A DNA stretch of 64,000 nt, taken from assembly GCA_029207755.1 (NCBI GenBank), contig JARCOQ010000002.1, forward strand, positions 62,001 to 126,000. The letters are read 5' to 3'. The position numbers were made by a program, and so were the translations under genes. Numbering within the stretch: the stretch's first letter is position 1; each line of letters opens with the position of its first letter. The notes below the pieces were generated by a model. The model saw only the letters and a program-made list of their open reading frames with translations, had not been told where the DNA came from and ran no database searches. The DNA comes from Chamaea fasciata (lineage: Eukaryota > Chordata > Aves > Passeriformes > Sylviidae). This document shows positions 50,601-59,883 of this stretch, in pieces.

Positions 50601-53600
50601 ATTGATGGCCAGGTCACCTCTACCTGAAGATCAGAGGAAAATGAGCCCTGAGAGATTTTCGGTCTCCCCAGGAATTGGTTGTCAGCTGTGAAAGGTGATG
50701 CAGTAATTTGGCTTCATGTTACTGGAGAGATCTGGGAATCTGCCATTGCATCAATACATTATATTATTGTGCAGCTGCCTTTATAAATGAGTTAGTGTAA
50801 TTCTCTCTAATTAGCATGAGCGTAATTATAACAAGTTGCTCCTACTTGCACGTCTGTGTACCAGAAAAGCAGAGTTTAGGGATGTGGTTTTGCAAAAACT
50901 CGTGGGTAACCAATAGTGATCTTTGGTTCCAGTTCTAGTTTTTCTTCTGCCAAATCTCACCGGCCTGTGCGATCTGACGCATCAGCCAATGATCTGCAGA
51001 TCTGATTATTTTACAGATCATCTAATGAACATGGGAAGAATTTGGCATATTCCAGAGTGACATTTTACATTAATTCTCCTCACTAGAGGATGCCTGCTAA
51101 TCTGATGCTTCCAAAGATAATGCAAACAGATCTCCCCCTGTAGTGACAGAAACTCAGCAGAGCAGAGCACTTTTGTTCTCGGGACTGTGCCACACTTCAG
51201 TGTATTTCTATCAGGGTTAGGAATGTGACAAAACCCCATACTCCCCACTCCCCAACCAGCGGTCAGCAGCTGTTTAGGGGTAGTGAGTCTGGCTGGATTT
51301 TTACATTTGCAGTTCATTCCTGACAGTAAAAACGTGACACGAGCCAGGAGGTACTGGTTTCTTGAAGTCTCAGTGCCTCCAGTGATCTGCTCAGCATCAT
51401 CTCCTGTCTGCACAAGGTGGGACCTCCTGGCTCTTGCTGAGCCTGCACTTCAGGATCAGGGAATCCTCTCTCAGGAACCGTGGCTCCTGCAGCCCCATGG
51501 TGTATCCCCACTCCCTGGATGCTAGAGCCCCTTTGTGGGCTGCCTTTGGCAGCCTGCAGGAGGTGGCTGACTCCTACTTGCCAAAGTAGTGTTGGCACAA
51601 GTTGTAATACAGATGCGATTACCTTAATAGAAATTGCTATGCTGGTACCAGCTCTTCTGTTCAGTGACCTGATGGAGCCTATACCAGCCCTTGCATCTGA
51701 AAGGCACCATAATGAAAATAAGCAATGCAAGCAGCCAGCGGCTCTTTCTCTCCGTGCCATTTTGAATTAAACATTCCCCTACAATAAATATTTGAATGGC
51801 AAAGGGGAAAAGGGCAAGTGAAGCCCTGGGGAGGTCCCCCTGGGAGGGGAGCACGAGGAACATCAGCACAGGTGAAGGAGTCCCAGGCCATGCAACAGGA
51901 GCTTTGGGCCCTGCATGGACGCTGGAGACGGCGCATCCTCCCAGGACGTTGTTCACAACACAGGCATGTTGTTAGAACAGCCAGGCCTGCAAATGCAGAC
52001 TGCAGGCTGGAAACAATCCTGCTCCCTCTCTGCCCCACACACAAGGGAAAGTTCCAGTTCCACCACTGGAAAACAGCTACAAATTACCACAAGGTACAAG
52101 ACAAAAGAGAAATGAGCTTATTTACCCATGTATCTGTTGGCCTTCCACTGCAAACAGGAGCTAAGACTCCCAAGAGGACTTCTTCACCAGGAAAGGAAAC
52201 AGCTCTGACTTTGAGCTCACACAGAAGGAGAAGTTCTGCCCAGAAAGAAGTGCTATTTTTAGTTGTTTTCCAAATGAAAACTATGCTGAACTGCAAACCT
52301 CAGTCTCCTCTGTTCCATTTAACTATCTCAACACTATTTCTTGGCAAGTGTTTCTATGTGGGATAGAGGTGAGTTTCACACTTTTTTTACCCACGCCCCC
52401 CCCACCCCAATCAGTCTGAAAATCAATCTGCCTTCACATAGTACAGGAACAGGGGCCTAGATCTGGGTGACTGAAGGGCCCATTCATCCATTATGGAATA
52501 TGTGAACTCTCAATGTCTCTACAATGCACCTGCGTGTAGGTCTTTTAAGACTGTAAACACTTAACAAGGGAATAAATTAATGAAATGAGAAAGATGCAGC
52601 TCATGTATTCCCATCCTCTCCACCTTCTTCAGAAACTCTCCATCTCAGAAGCTTTGCAAATGACATCACACAAGGCTTTCACGTTTATCTTAGAATTACA
52701 GTGAATTATCCTCATCCAAACCCAGTATCTAGATGCAACTCAGCATCTGGCTGTAGCCCAGTTTATGCTGAATTTAGAGGCCAGTTTTGTCTCCATCCAC
52801 TGGTTGGGACACCCTTAAGGGGTTGAAAACAAGGGGGGGTTGCTGTGCAGAGATGCACTGATGTTCCTGGAGCAGGCTGGTGTCTGAATCCAGCCACAGG
52901 CCCAAAGCTGTCCTGACTTCACAAGAACCACACAATCATTAAGGTTGAATAAACCCAGGGTTAGCAGTGGGATCCGTAATTAACTGGGGAGAGGGTTCCT
53001 AAAACTAACAGAACACAATTTGTCTTTTGTCTGCAGTTCCTAAATTTATCCTCACAGCTGTCAACACGCTGGTCCCTGATAACAAGTCTTCTGTCAAACA
53101 GAATGATGGTATGTACCACCACAGACACAGGGTTTGGGATGAAGTAGAGGAAACCCTGCTGAAAGAGCTGCTCTTCCCGTTGGAGAGCAGAGGACAGGCT
53201 GGGAGTGGGATGAGAACACAGTCCTGCAGTCACAGCAATGCTGCAGAAGAGTGCCCTGCCCAGAGCCAGCATACTGGGAAGAGCAGAAGTGAAATTGTAG
53301 TTGTTTCAGGGTGAAGAATCTTTTACAAGTTGTGCCAACACCAGCTCTTCTCAAAGGCAACAAGGCTAAGGAGGCGGCTGATGTGTGTCCCCAGTAATAG
53401 GAGAACAAGGCATGGTTGGGCTGGGAAGGCCATTGGAGAACTGTGAAGCTTCATGAAGTAAAATTATTTCAGAAACCCCAGTGGGAATAGGCACAAGGGG
53501 CTTCACTTGGCAATAGACTCTTAAATGAATTTGGCATTTTCTAGATGTTCGATATTTTCAATAACTTGTTATTTACACTTTATTTAACTTACCAACCATT

Positions 53601-55039
53601 GTTTGGTCTGGTAGTCTGCAGCTCCTTCAGCATGGTACTGGCCTACCTGTGTTTTGGGTGGACTTGTTAGCTGGAAAGTTACAGGGTGAATATCAGTTTA
53701 GTAGCTTCAGTGAATTTGCTTTACCTCCTCTTGTCACAGGTGTTGACCTTGATCCAAGGGAATCAAGACTTCCAAAGAAAGATGGAACTATTGTTAGCTC
53801 TAACTACTTGGCTACATTTGCATACATTAGAGGTAGGAAAATGAGGCTGAGATTGTTTGGCTCCCTAGATCGTGGCATTGAGGGAGAAGGGAAGATCAAC
53901 TCTGAAGGTTCCAACTAGAACCCCATGTTTATGGTAATGAGATTATTACAATATCATCACAGTCTTGTGGATGGGACAATCCCAGCATAATTGATACTCA
54001 GGGAATATTCCTAGCCTTAAAGGATTCAGACTCTTAGCAGCTGCAGCCAAGATATTTTTAAATTTTTGATGGGGACTGTGGTTGTTCAGTAGTTTTGAAA
54101 ATCTGATCCTGACCTTTGAGAGCCCTGGAGACATCTGTCTTTGGAAATGGGTTGCACACATACATGGATCATTAAGGAGTAATAAAAAAAAGCAAAAAGC
54201 CATCCCAAACCCAGCCATCTCTGCTGTTGTGACTTAGCAACGCCAAGTGCGAAGGAAGAAAAGTGCTCCGTACTCAGCCTGGCCTGGAGATGCTGCTGAG
54301 GCCCTGCAGAGCCAGAGTCCCTCTTCTCATGCCCCGTTTGTGAGGGCAAGGCCTGTTTAGGTAGGATGGATGGAAAGACCAAACAAGGTGTGCAGAGTTC
54401 TGGTAGCTGGCTGGCAACAGCACTGAGCTGCTCATAAAGGGTTGGGGTCACGTTGTTACTTTACAATGTTAAAACCAGGCTGGATTTTTGCCCAGCAGCT
54501 CAGAGAGGCATAGCTGGCGGGGTTGGGCTGTGAGTGTCGGGAGGTTTGAGTGCCCTATGGCTACGGAACACTGCGGGAATGGCAGCCTTAGCAGTTTGTA
54601 AAGTGATTAAGCCCCAGTTTTCTTGCCTGCAGATCACCCTGAAAGAGCCGCTCTCCTGTTTGTGTCCAGCATTTGTGTGGGATTAATCCTCACACTGTGT
54701 GCCTTCGTGATCTGCGTGTCGTGTCCTACCGACATCCAGAAACTGCACAGGAAGAGGGATCAGCTGGCGCCAGAGAGTGCCAGAGCCTACGAGAGCAGTG
54801 CACAGGAGGAGGAGGAGGAGGAGGAAGAGGAGGGGGAGGATTCTTCCCTTTCAAACACCCAGAATGAGACAGACGGACTTTACAGACCTTCTTACTCAGG
54901 TTATAACTCAGCAGAGGCAGCGGAACTGGCCGAGAGGATTGAGCGCAGGGAGCAGATCATACAGGAAATCTGGATGAACAGTGGTTTGGATATGACACCC
55001 CCTAGAAATATGAATACATTTTATATTAATGAACAATAA
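23542..55039 (+). CDS. EVA1C: EVA1C, complete in eight coding exons (EVA-1 homolog C, SUEL lectin membrane protein)
   Basis: Coding exons: 23542-23668, 35844-36040, 39390-39513, 42331-42483, 49712-49855, 53037-53108, 53740-53832 and 54633-55039. They total 1317 bases (438 residues plus stop), close to human EVA1C (about 441). Reading order: hydrophobic signal peptide about residues 20-39; first SUEL/galactose-binding lectin domain about 51-149; second about 156-248; linker; transmembrane helix about 309-331; nine-Glu run 362-370; conserved C-terminal motif 399-420. Sequons are at N51, N243 and N264. In C. elegans, EVA-1 is a SLT-1/Slit co-receptor acting with SAX-3/Robo, and mammalian EVA1C binds heparin. 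All junctions are GT-AG and in phase, with no stop or frameshift. The ATG at 23542 is chosen for its strong context and the signal peptide it gives. The same frame is open upstream to 23035, but that sequence resembles GC-rich leader. Confidence 0.95.
26240..26312 (+). mobile_element. CR1 3' tail relic in EVA1C intron 1
   Basis: AAAGGTTGGACTTGATGATC followed by AACCTTAATGATTCTGTGAA, the last 60-70 bases of a CR1 element. Confidence 0.75.
33555..33794 (+). other. Coding-like open frame of unknown identity in EVA1C intron 1
   Basis: Seventy-nine codons follow an in-frame TAG and end in TGA. The translation has protein-like composition: RTGKNLEFFREDEEEIVTFG then VGIPPQHGL at the end, preceded by a Gln/Lys/Glu-rich segment (EEKQQLQRKLL). 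There is no initiating ATG near the front. CTACCAG at 33586-33592 or CTCAAG at 33568-33573 could serve as an acceptor. It may be an alternative terminal exon, a retrocopy fragment or chance. I do not recognise the family. Confidence 0.35.
34978..35120 (+). mobile_element. CR1 LINE 3' end in EVA1C intron 1
   Basis: CCATCCCCAGAAGTGTTCGA, then TCTGAGCAACCTGTTCTAGT, a GGAAGGTGGCAGAGGGGCT block and TTCCAACCCAAGCCATTCTA, in standard CR1 order. Confidence 0.85.
35844..36040 (+). CDS. EVA1C: EVA1C coding exon 2 (first SUEL domain, N-terminal part)
   Basis: Residues 43-108. It begins GYLTKLLQNHTAYACDGQHL and contains CPRHSTISVQSAFYGQD, almost identical to human. It supplies the first cysteines of SUEL domain 1 and sequon N51. 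The acceptor TTTTCTAG ends at 35843; the donor GTACTG starts at 36041; phase 0 exit. Confidence 0.96.
36041..39389 (+). other. EVA1C intron 2
   Basis: About 3.3 kb of single-copy-looking sequence. I see no repeat family, RNA gene or additional exon. Confidence 0.6.
39390..39513 (+). CDS. EVA1C: EVA1C coding exon 3 (first SUEL domain, C-terminal part)
   Basis: Residues 109-149. KVLDECQNLRSCQLLVNSRV then FGPDLCPGTTKFLLVSFKC gives the SUEL closing motif FGxDxCPGxxKxLxVxxxC. The acceptor TTCTAG ends at 39389 and the donor GTAAGTA starts at 39514. Confidence 0.96.
39514..42330 (+). other. EVA1C intron 3
   Basis: Includes an AT-rich stretch at about 40545-40800 and no recognised repeat or gene. 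Confidence 0.6.
42331..42483 (+). CDS. EVA1C: EVA1C coding exon 4 (second SUEL domain, N-terminal part)
   Basis: Residues 150-200. It contains ACENQELKLHCQESKFLIIY then SATYGRWAHEESVC, the standard SUEL opening (ACE..L.L.C, YGR). The acceptor ACTTTAG ends at 42330 and the donor GTATGTT starts at 42484. Confidence 0.96.
42484..49711 (+). other. EVA1C intron 4 (7.2 kb)
   Basis: Contains a CR1 relic (45570-45666), an octamer-containing segment (47110-47240) and a short T tract (about 47829-47843). Open frames of 130-180 codons overlap on both strands at 46141-46689 but show no recognisable protein features. Confidence 0.6.
45570..45666 (+). mobile_element. CR1 3' tail relic in EVA1C intron 4
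   Basis: Contains GGCTCCTTCCAGTCCAGCTA and, after a T run, ATTCTATGATGCTGTGATTC, the CR1-type terminal repeat. It is divergent. Confidence 0.6.
49712..49855 (+). CDS. EVA1C: EVA1C coding exon 5 (second SUEL domain, C-terminal part)
   Basis: Residues 201-248. DCLSYTALEVLSKRCYGKQR then DFGSPCLPGVTKYLNVSYAC closes the second lectin domain, with sequon NVS at 243. The acceptor TCTTTCAG ends at 49711 and the donor GTAAGA starts at 49856. Confidence 0.97.
49856..53036 (+). other. EVA1C intron 5
   Basis: Contains a TAATT-motif cluster at 50798-50828. A 182-codon open frame at 51818-52366 has no recognisable domain. No repeat family identified except possible CR1 debris near 52930-52970. Confidence 0.55.
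53037..53108 (+). CDS. EVA1C: EVA1C coding exon 6 (juxtamembrane linker)
   Basis: Residues 249-272, reading PKFILTAVNTLVPDNKSSVK then QND. This is the less conserved linker after the second lectin domain and carries sequon N264. The acceptor TCTGCAG ends at 53036 and the donor GTATGT starts at 53109. Confidence 0.93.
53109..54632 (+). other. EVA1C introns 6 and 7 (excluding exon 7)
   Basis: Short introns of 631 and 800 bases either side of the 93-base exon 7. Nothing else is recognisable in them. Confidence 0.6.
53740..53832 (+). CDS. EVA1C: EVA1C coding exon 7 (linker)
   Basis: Residues 273-303: GVDLDPRESRLPKKDGTIVS then SNYLATFAYIR, matching human FDPSGSKVLRKDG...AAFAYIR. The acceptor TGTCACAG ends at 53739 and the donor GTAGGA starts at 53833. 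Confidence 0.95.
54633..55039 (+). CDS. EVA1C: EVA1C coding exon 8 (transmembrane and cytoplasmic tail)
   Basis: Residues 304-438 and stop TAA at 55037-55039. It encodes the membrane span (AALLFVSSICVGLILTLCAF), the acidic Glu run, and the deeply conserved tail motif AAELAERIERREQIIQEIWM followed by NSGLD. The acceptor TGCCTGCAG ends at 54632. Confidence 0.97.
54806..54832 (+). repeat. EVA1C: GAG/GAA repeat coding nine Glu in EVA1C
   Basis: Nine consecutive Glu codons (six GAG, GAA, two GAG) in the cytoplasmic tail, residues 362-370. Human EVA1C has a shorter acidic stretch in this position. A trinucleotide tract of this kind is prone to length polymorphism. Confidence 0.9.
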
Positions 55040-55129
55040 ATGGCTTATTTTGGATGACACTCTATCCCTTTAAAAAAAATGTACCTTCTGTGAAGGAACA
55101 TTTGTATCAGTGAATATAATTATTTGTAA

Positions 55130-55154
55130 AATAAAAAGAAATATATGCAATAAA
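55130..55154 (+). terminator. EVA1C: EVA1C polyadenylation signals
   Basis: AATAAA occurs at 55130-55135 and again at 55149-55154, about 90 and 110 bases after the stop codon, so the shortest 3' UTR would be about 130 bases. Confidence 0.75.
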
Positions 55155-56739
55155 AAGAGGGTTTCATCCCCTTTACTGTCTAAAAATCCTTCTGTGAAAA
55201 ACACTCTACAGTTTTAACTCATGGTACAGATTACTTTTCACTGTAATGTGGGATCAACTGCCAAATGCATGTTCAAGAATATTTAAAAAAAGGTGGAAAA
55301 CATTGAAGCAGATGTATTCAACCACCAGAACTGACCCGCCCAAGATGTGCTCCTGCTGCTACCTGTGCTGGCAAATCTGTGAAGGACAAACTCCAGAATG
55401 GCTGCTGCTTTCATAAAAGACTCTTGACGTCGCTACACACTAAGAATACTTCACTTAAGGGAAACGCTGGGTTCATTTTTCTGATCCTAAGGCAGGGTTA
55501 GAGCCAGCACTTGAACGCAGGTCATATTCTCAGGATTTTTTATCAGTTCACAAACCTCACTTGAAAATTGTTAAACTAGTCAGATTTGGTTTCAGTTGGA
55601 GTGAAAATTAAATCAGTAATTTATCTAAACTGAAAGCACAACAGCCTTCCTGTCTTAAAAATGTCTCCAATATTTTAGTTGCAGCCCATAGGGAATTTAC
55701 TGAACAAAAGGAGGAAAAATGTCACTTCCTACTGGTAATACTTCATGGGTTCATTGTGCTTCCCCACTCAGATGCCGTGTGTCCAGGTAGAGCATAGTAT
55801 GAAACACTTGGAAAGAAAACAGTGACATGGCTTGTCATTTCCTACTGATACAAAGTCAAATTAAGCCTGGAAAAACTTTAAAGGGAGGAAGGGAGCTTGC
55901 TTAGATGACTAAGGCACAATCCTGTGCTCAACTGGAAAAATCTCACCAGCAATTAGCATCCTATCAGCGGAAGGAAGAGGCTAAGGAGATGGACAGAAGG
56001 TTGAGGTCATCCAGAGCACTGGGAAACTGCAGGAGAGGTTGGGCACAGCCCAAGAGCCTGGCTGCTGTCCTGCTGGGCCACTGCTCTCCCCTTTCCATTA
56101 GGAAGCCATGATAGCCTGTGCTATGCCAATATTGATTAATAGGTTTAGGTCTGGAGAAGTCCATGCCTTAGTCCTGAGGGTGGAAGAAGGCAAATTTGCC
56201 TTTGGGGAGGGCTCTGGGCCAGAGCTGGCTCCTTCCTCCAGACTCATGGGGCAGGTGCCACCCATTTCCCGGTCAGATACAAAGGGACTGATCTAAATCC
56301 CAACAATTCCTCCTGCTGACAGACCCCACTAGTGAAAAAAACCTGATCCTCTTCCTTTTACTGGAGTGGGCTGGGCTCTGGCCTGCAGGGCTGAGGGCAG
56401 GGGCTCCAGGGGCCCCAGCTCTTGTGGGCTACCCAAAACTCTGAGTCCTGGTGAAACTCCCCTCTGGAGAGCCTGGGGCCCACAGGTCAGCTGTTCTTTT
56501 CTGGAAGGTATCTGTCTGGCAGTTAAGGTTTATAGTCACTAGAATTTGTGCATTCTCTTCCCTCATTTTTTATTGGGAAGCCTCAGAAGGGTTTCAGCCC
56601 ATAAGCTGACATCCTAACAAAAGCTGGGAGTTCTCTTTCCTTCAGACTTCACTTTGCTCAAGACTAGGTAAAGTCAGTGTGTCCTAGGGGTGGCCCCTGG
56701 AGAACACCTGGAGAAGGAAAACACCTTCTTTTTCTTCCA

Positions 56740-56885
56740 GCCAAAGAAGGGACTTCACAACCTTTCTGGGCAACCTGTGCCAGTGCTCGACCACCTACAC
56801 GGGGACAAAGCGTCCCTGATGTTCAGAGGGACCCTCTGTGTTTCACTTTGTGCCCACTGCCTTTGCTCCTGCCACTGGGCACATC
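56740..56885 (-). mobile_element. CR1 LINE internal 3' fragment
   Basis: Plus strand shows CCTTTCTGGGCAACCTGTGC, CAGTGCTCGACCACCTACAC, then CTGATGTTCAGAGGGACCCT and TGTGTTTCACTTTGTGCCCA, the reverse of the CR1 region just upstream of its tail. Confidence 0.8.
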
Positions 56886-57813
56886 GGTCCTTTCCCCATT
56901 TTGTTCACTTCATCCACACATCCATCCATTTGACACCCCTCGCTGGGACTCCCAGCTGAGTCCAGGGTCTTCATTCCTGGTGGCAGAACAACTGCAGCGG
57001 CAGCAGATCAGCAGAAACCGGTTTGTAGCTTAGAAGTTACTCCCTTCCTTAGGGCAAAAGGTTTTGCTTTTCCCAACTCCCAGTCCTCTCCTTGCTTTTA
57101 CAGCCCTAGAGGAAAAAGAGCTTTTGTATTGAAATTGTGATCTAACTGATGACCTGATCCCCTCCTGATTTTCCTCCCTGCCTGCCACTGCACACTGGTG
57201 GGCAGACAGTAAAAAATTCCTGCAGGTACCAGAGAAGCCGCTGCTTCCCAGGACGGAGCATTTCACAGCCACTGGGAACATGTTTTGAGGGGAAAAACAA
57301 AATTGTGCAGTGCTTAATAATACATGCCTATTTAAATGGATCCTCAAGCACAGTGACAAACCCTGTCCAAACCCCAGCACCAGGAGCAACTCAGCAGGGC
57401 AGGGAAGCCGCTTTTGCTCCAGGCTGGGAGGTCAAGCTTCACTCAGGATCTGTTCCTTTGACTGAACTATTTTTAATCTGAATCTGGGTTGCTATTTTAT
57501 TCTTTTTGCAGAAACTTTCCAAGTCTAACTGGGGAAAGCTGTCAATTAGTGGTTCGCCTCATTTCCAAATGTTCACTGTTCACAGCAGTCTGAGAGTAAG
57601 AACGAAGACAAACATGGGAAAACCTGATAAACAGACATTGAATTATTTGGATGTTTCTGAAACAACACCCAAAGTATCCAGCAGACAAAACAGAAAATTA
57701 ATGAGGTATGCACTTATCTGTCCCACGTCCTGAAAAAACCAGCAGCTGAAGTGCCATAGCAGGAATCTCTCCAGGCTGAGGGCTGAGGTATCCACAGGGA
57801 GGGTGCCATGAGG

Positions 57814-57831
57814 CAGCAGCAGCAGCAGCAG
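57814..57831. repeat. (CAG)6 microsatellite
   Basis: Six perfect CAG units in noncoding spacer. Confidence 0.9.
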
Positions 57832-59642
57832 CGCTGTGGGAAGGACACTCAGGGCTGGCTGTGGGATGGATTTTCAGCAGTAAAATCCCTGCAATTTCCC
57901 AGAAGAGCAGCCTAAGGAGAAAATACTGCAAAAGAGAGCTTGCCAGTTGTTTGGACTATTTGGTTCATGTCCCACACATGGCTGTAGGCATGACACACAT
58001 CTGGAAATTACATGACCCAGCATCAACATCTGGACTTACTGGAAGGCAACATACAGTGCTGATGTGGCTGTTTGAACTCCCCTCTCCTGTCTTGAAATTA
58101 GCCTCAAGTTTGTCACCAGGAATGCTGGGTGAGTTTGAAGGAAGCAATAAATAAATTCTTCTGAATCCTGAGTGAGGCAGAGAACGCAGCAATGTGGGAA
58201 AGCAAAACCGTGAAAAGGAGAAAAGGAATGAAACCAGGTGTGGAAACCATTTCCATTCATCAGGACACAGACAGAAAATTTTAGCAATGTTCTGCTGTGT
58301 GTCTCCTTTGAGAGAGAATAGATTTTCTCCTTGGAAGGGCATGGCTACTCTCAAACTTTCAGAAATAAAGAAGTGGTTTAGAAGAAAGGCAAAAAGCTTT
58401 TGCAAAGTTGCAAACCTATGCAAACAATGTGGTGTTTCATCATCTCCTTGGATAGTTAAATACCCACAGGCTTCCTTGGGTTCCAGTACTCTTTCACAGC
58501 CACAAAAAAAAATTCCAGCAGATCCACAAACAGTGTTGTGAGAACTCCAAAACCAGTCAATGCTATGGAAAGTCTGCTTAGCTAAAGAAAAAACCAGCAC
58601 CAATTATAGCAGAGAACAGCAGTCAGAGGGGTGCTGAATCTGTGTTAAATACTTCCTATGCCTGCTTTTCCCTTGCTTTCAGAGAAAATGAGAATATTAT
58701 AAGCTCCAGGACACTGATTTTCCTCTTAGGAAGTGGTAGAACAAAGTGTTTTGTTAAAAAACTTTTTTTGCCACGTGAAATAATTCCAAATAAATTTAAA
58801 AAAATTTTTTTTGAGGTTTTTCAATTCGGAAGTGCTGATTTTTCTTTTTGTAAAAAGTCATGTTACTGTAAAGTTGAGATTCAAGAAAAACTACCAGACA
58901 CCAAACTTCCCTAAAAGTAAAAAAATCAGTGATTGAAGTAAGATCACCATGAACAGTTCACTGAATGGCAGTAATTATCTTTTCTGCATCCAATCTTCAA
59001 GCTGCAAGTTCAGCAAACACTTGACTTTTAACTTAATTGGTGTTTCTTCAACCACACTAATACAGAAAACTACAATGATTTTTTTTATTTCCATCCTAAA
59101 AGATCTGGTCCTATTAAACTTGGCTTTACCCAATCTACCTGCAAATGATGCCTACTTTTGTAGACAAATTGCTGTCAACCTCTATATACCAGCAAGAAAA
59201 ACTAAACCCAAAGAATGAAAACTAAGCATTCCACAAGGATGTAACTAGTGTTAATATGGAAACACTTCCTTTAAGCAATTATTAAGAGATTCACTCATAT
59301 CAAAATGACAGCTTGGAAATAGCCATGTTGAAATGCGAACAAGCACGTAAAAAACCCTTAGTTCTCCCTGGATTAGTTGGAGGAAACTGATCTCCTATAA
59401 AATAAATTATCCTCTCCAGAGCACAACATCTAATAGTAACGCAAGAAGGAGGAGAGAGTATACAGACCACTCTGAACAACACCAAACGTTCCAGTGCACA
59501 TTTACTACATCTCTCATCTATGAAACAGATTGACATTTTCATATCCAAATTACAAGTTTCTAATAAAATACCAAACATAAAGAGAATTTGTCCACTTCTT
59601 TGCAGAGAAAAGTGCTGCTGAAGTCACAGAGAAATAGGAACA

Positions 59643-59648
59643 TTTATT
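59643..59648 (-). terminator. CFAP298: CFAP298 polyadenylation signal
   Basis: TTTATT on the plus strand is AATAAA in the sense of CFAP298, about 125 bases after its stop codon. It is the first such signal downstream of the stop. Confidence 0.6.
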
Positions 59649-59772
59649 GAACATCTAAGGCCACAGAAGTGACAATTTCAGCTGCTGTCAGAAGAATCTA
59701 CCACACACAACACAACTCCTTGCTGCAAACAAGAGCATCAACCAAACAGCCTAAGAAGGGGTTTGCAGAGCT

Positions 59773-59883
59773 TCATCTTGGACCCCATTTGATGTCTTTT
59801 ACACCGTGAAATTGCCTTTTCAGAGCATGGTTGTCTGCCCACTCAGCATTGAGAAACGAGTCGTCGTCCTCCTCCTCCAGTTT
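59773..59883 (-). CDS. CFAP298: CFAP298 last coding exon
   Basis: Thirty-six residues plus stop: KLEEEDDDSFLNAEWADNHA then LKRQFHGVKDIKWGPR. The human protein ends KDIKWRPR. The acceptor TGCCGCAG ends at 59884. Confidence 0.95.
   Translation of the reverse strand, partial: KLEEEDDDSFLNAEWADNHALKRQFHGVKDIKWGPR

Larger units (their letters stand above)
55155..59642. other. Convergent intergenic spacer between EVA1C and CFAP298
   Basis: No gene recognised. It holds a CR1 fragment (56740-56885) and a (CAG)6 tract (57814-57831). A 212-codon minus-strand open frame (57965-58603) has no family resemblance. Part may be a longer EVA1C 3' UTR. Confidence 0.55.

Noticed and set aside
51818..52366. 182-codon open frame in EVA1C intron 5
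   Set aside because: Composition is unremarkable, it overlaps opposite-strand frames, and no splice-compatible homology to EVA1C or any family was recognised.
57965..58603. 212-codon minus-strand open frame in the EVA1C-CFAP298 spacer
   Set aside because: No domain, signal or family resemblance. In a 64 kb window an open frame of this length is only mildly unexpected by chance (about 0.2 expected).
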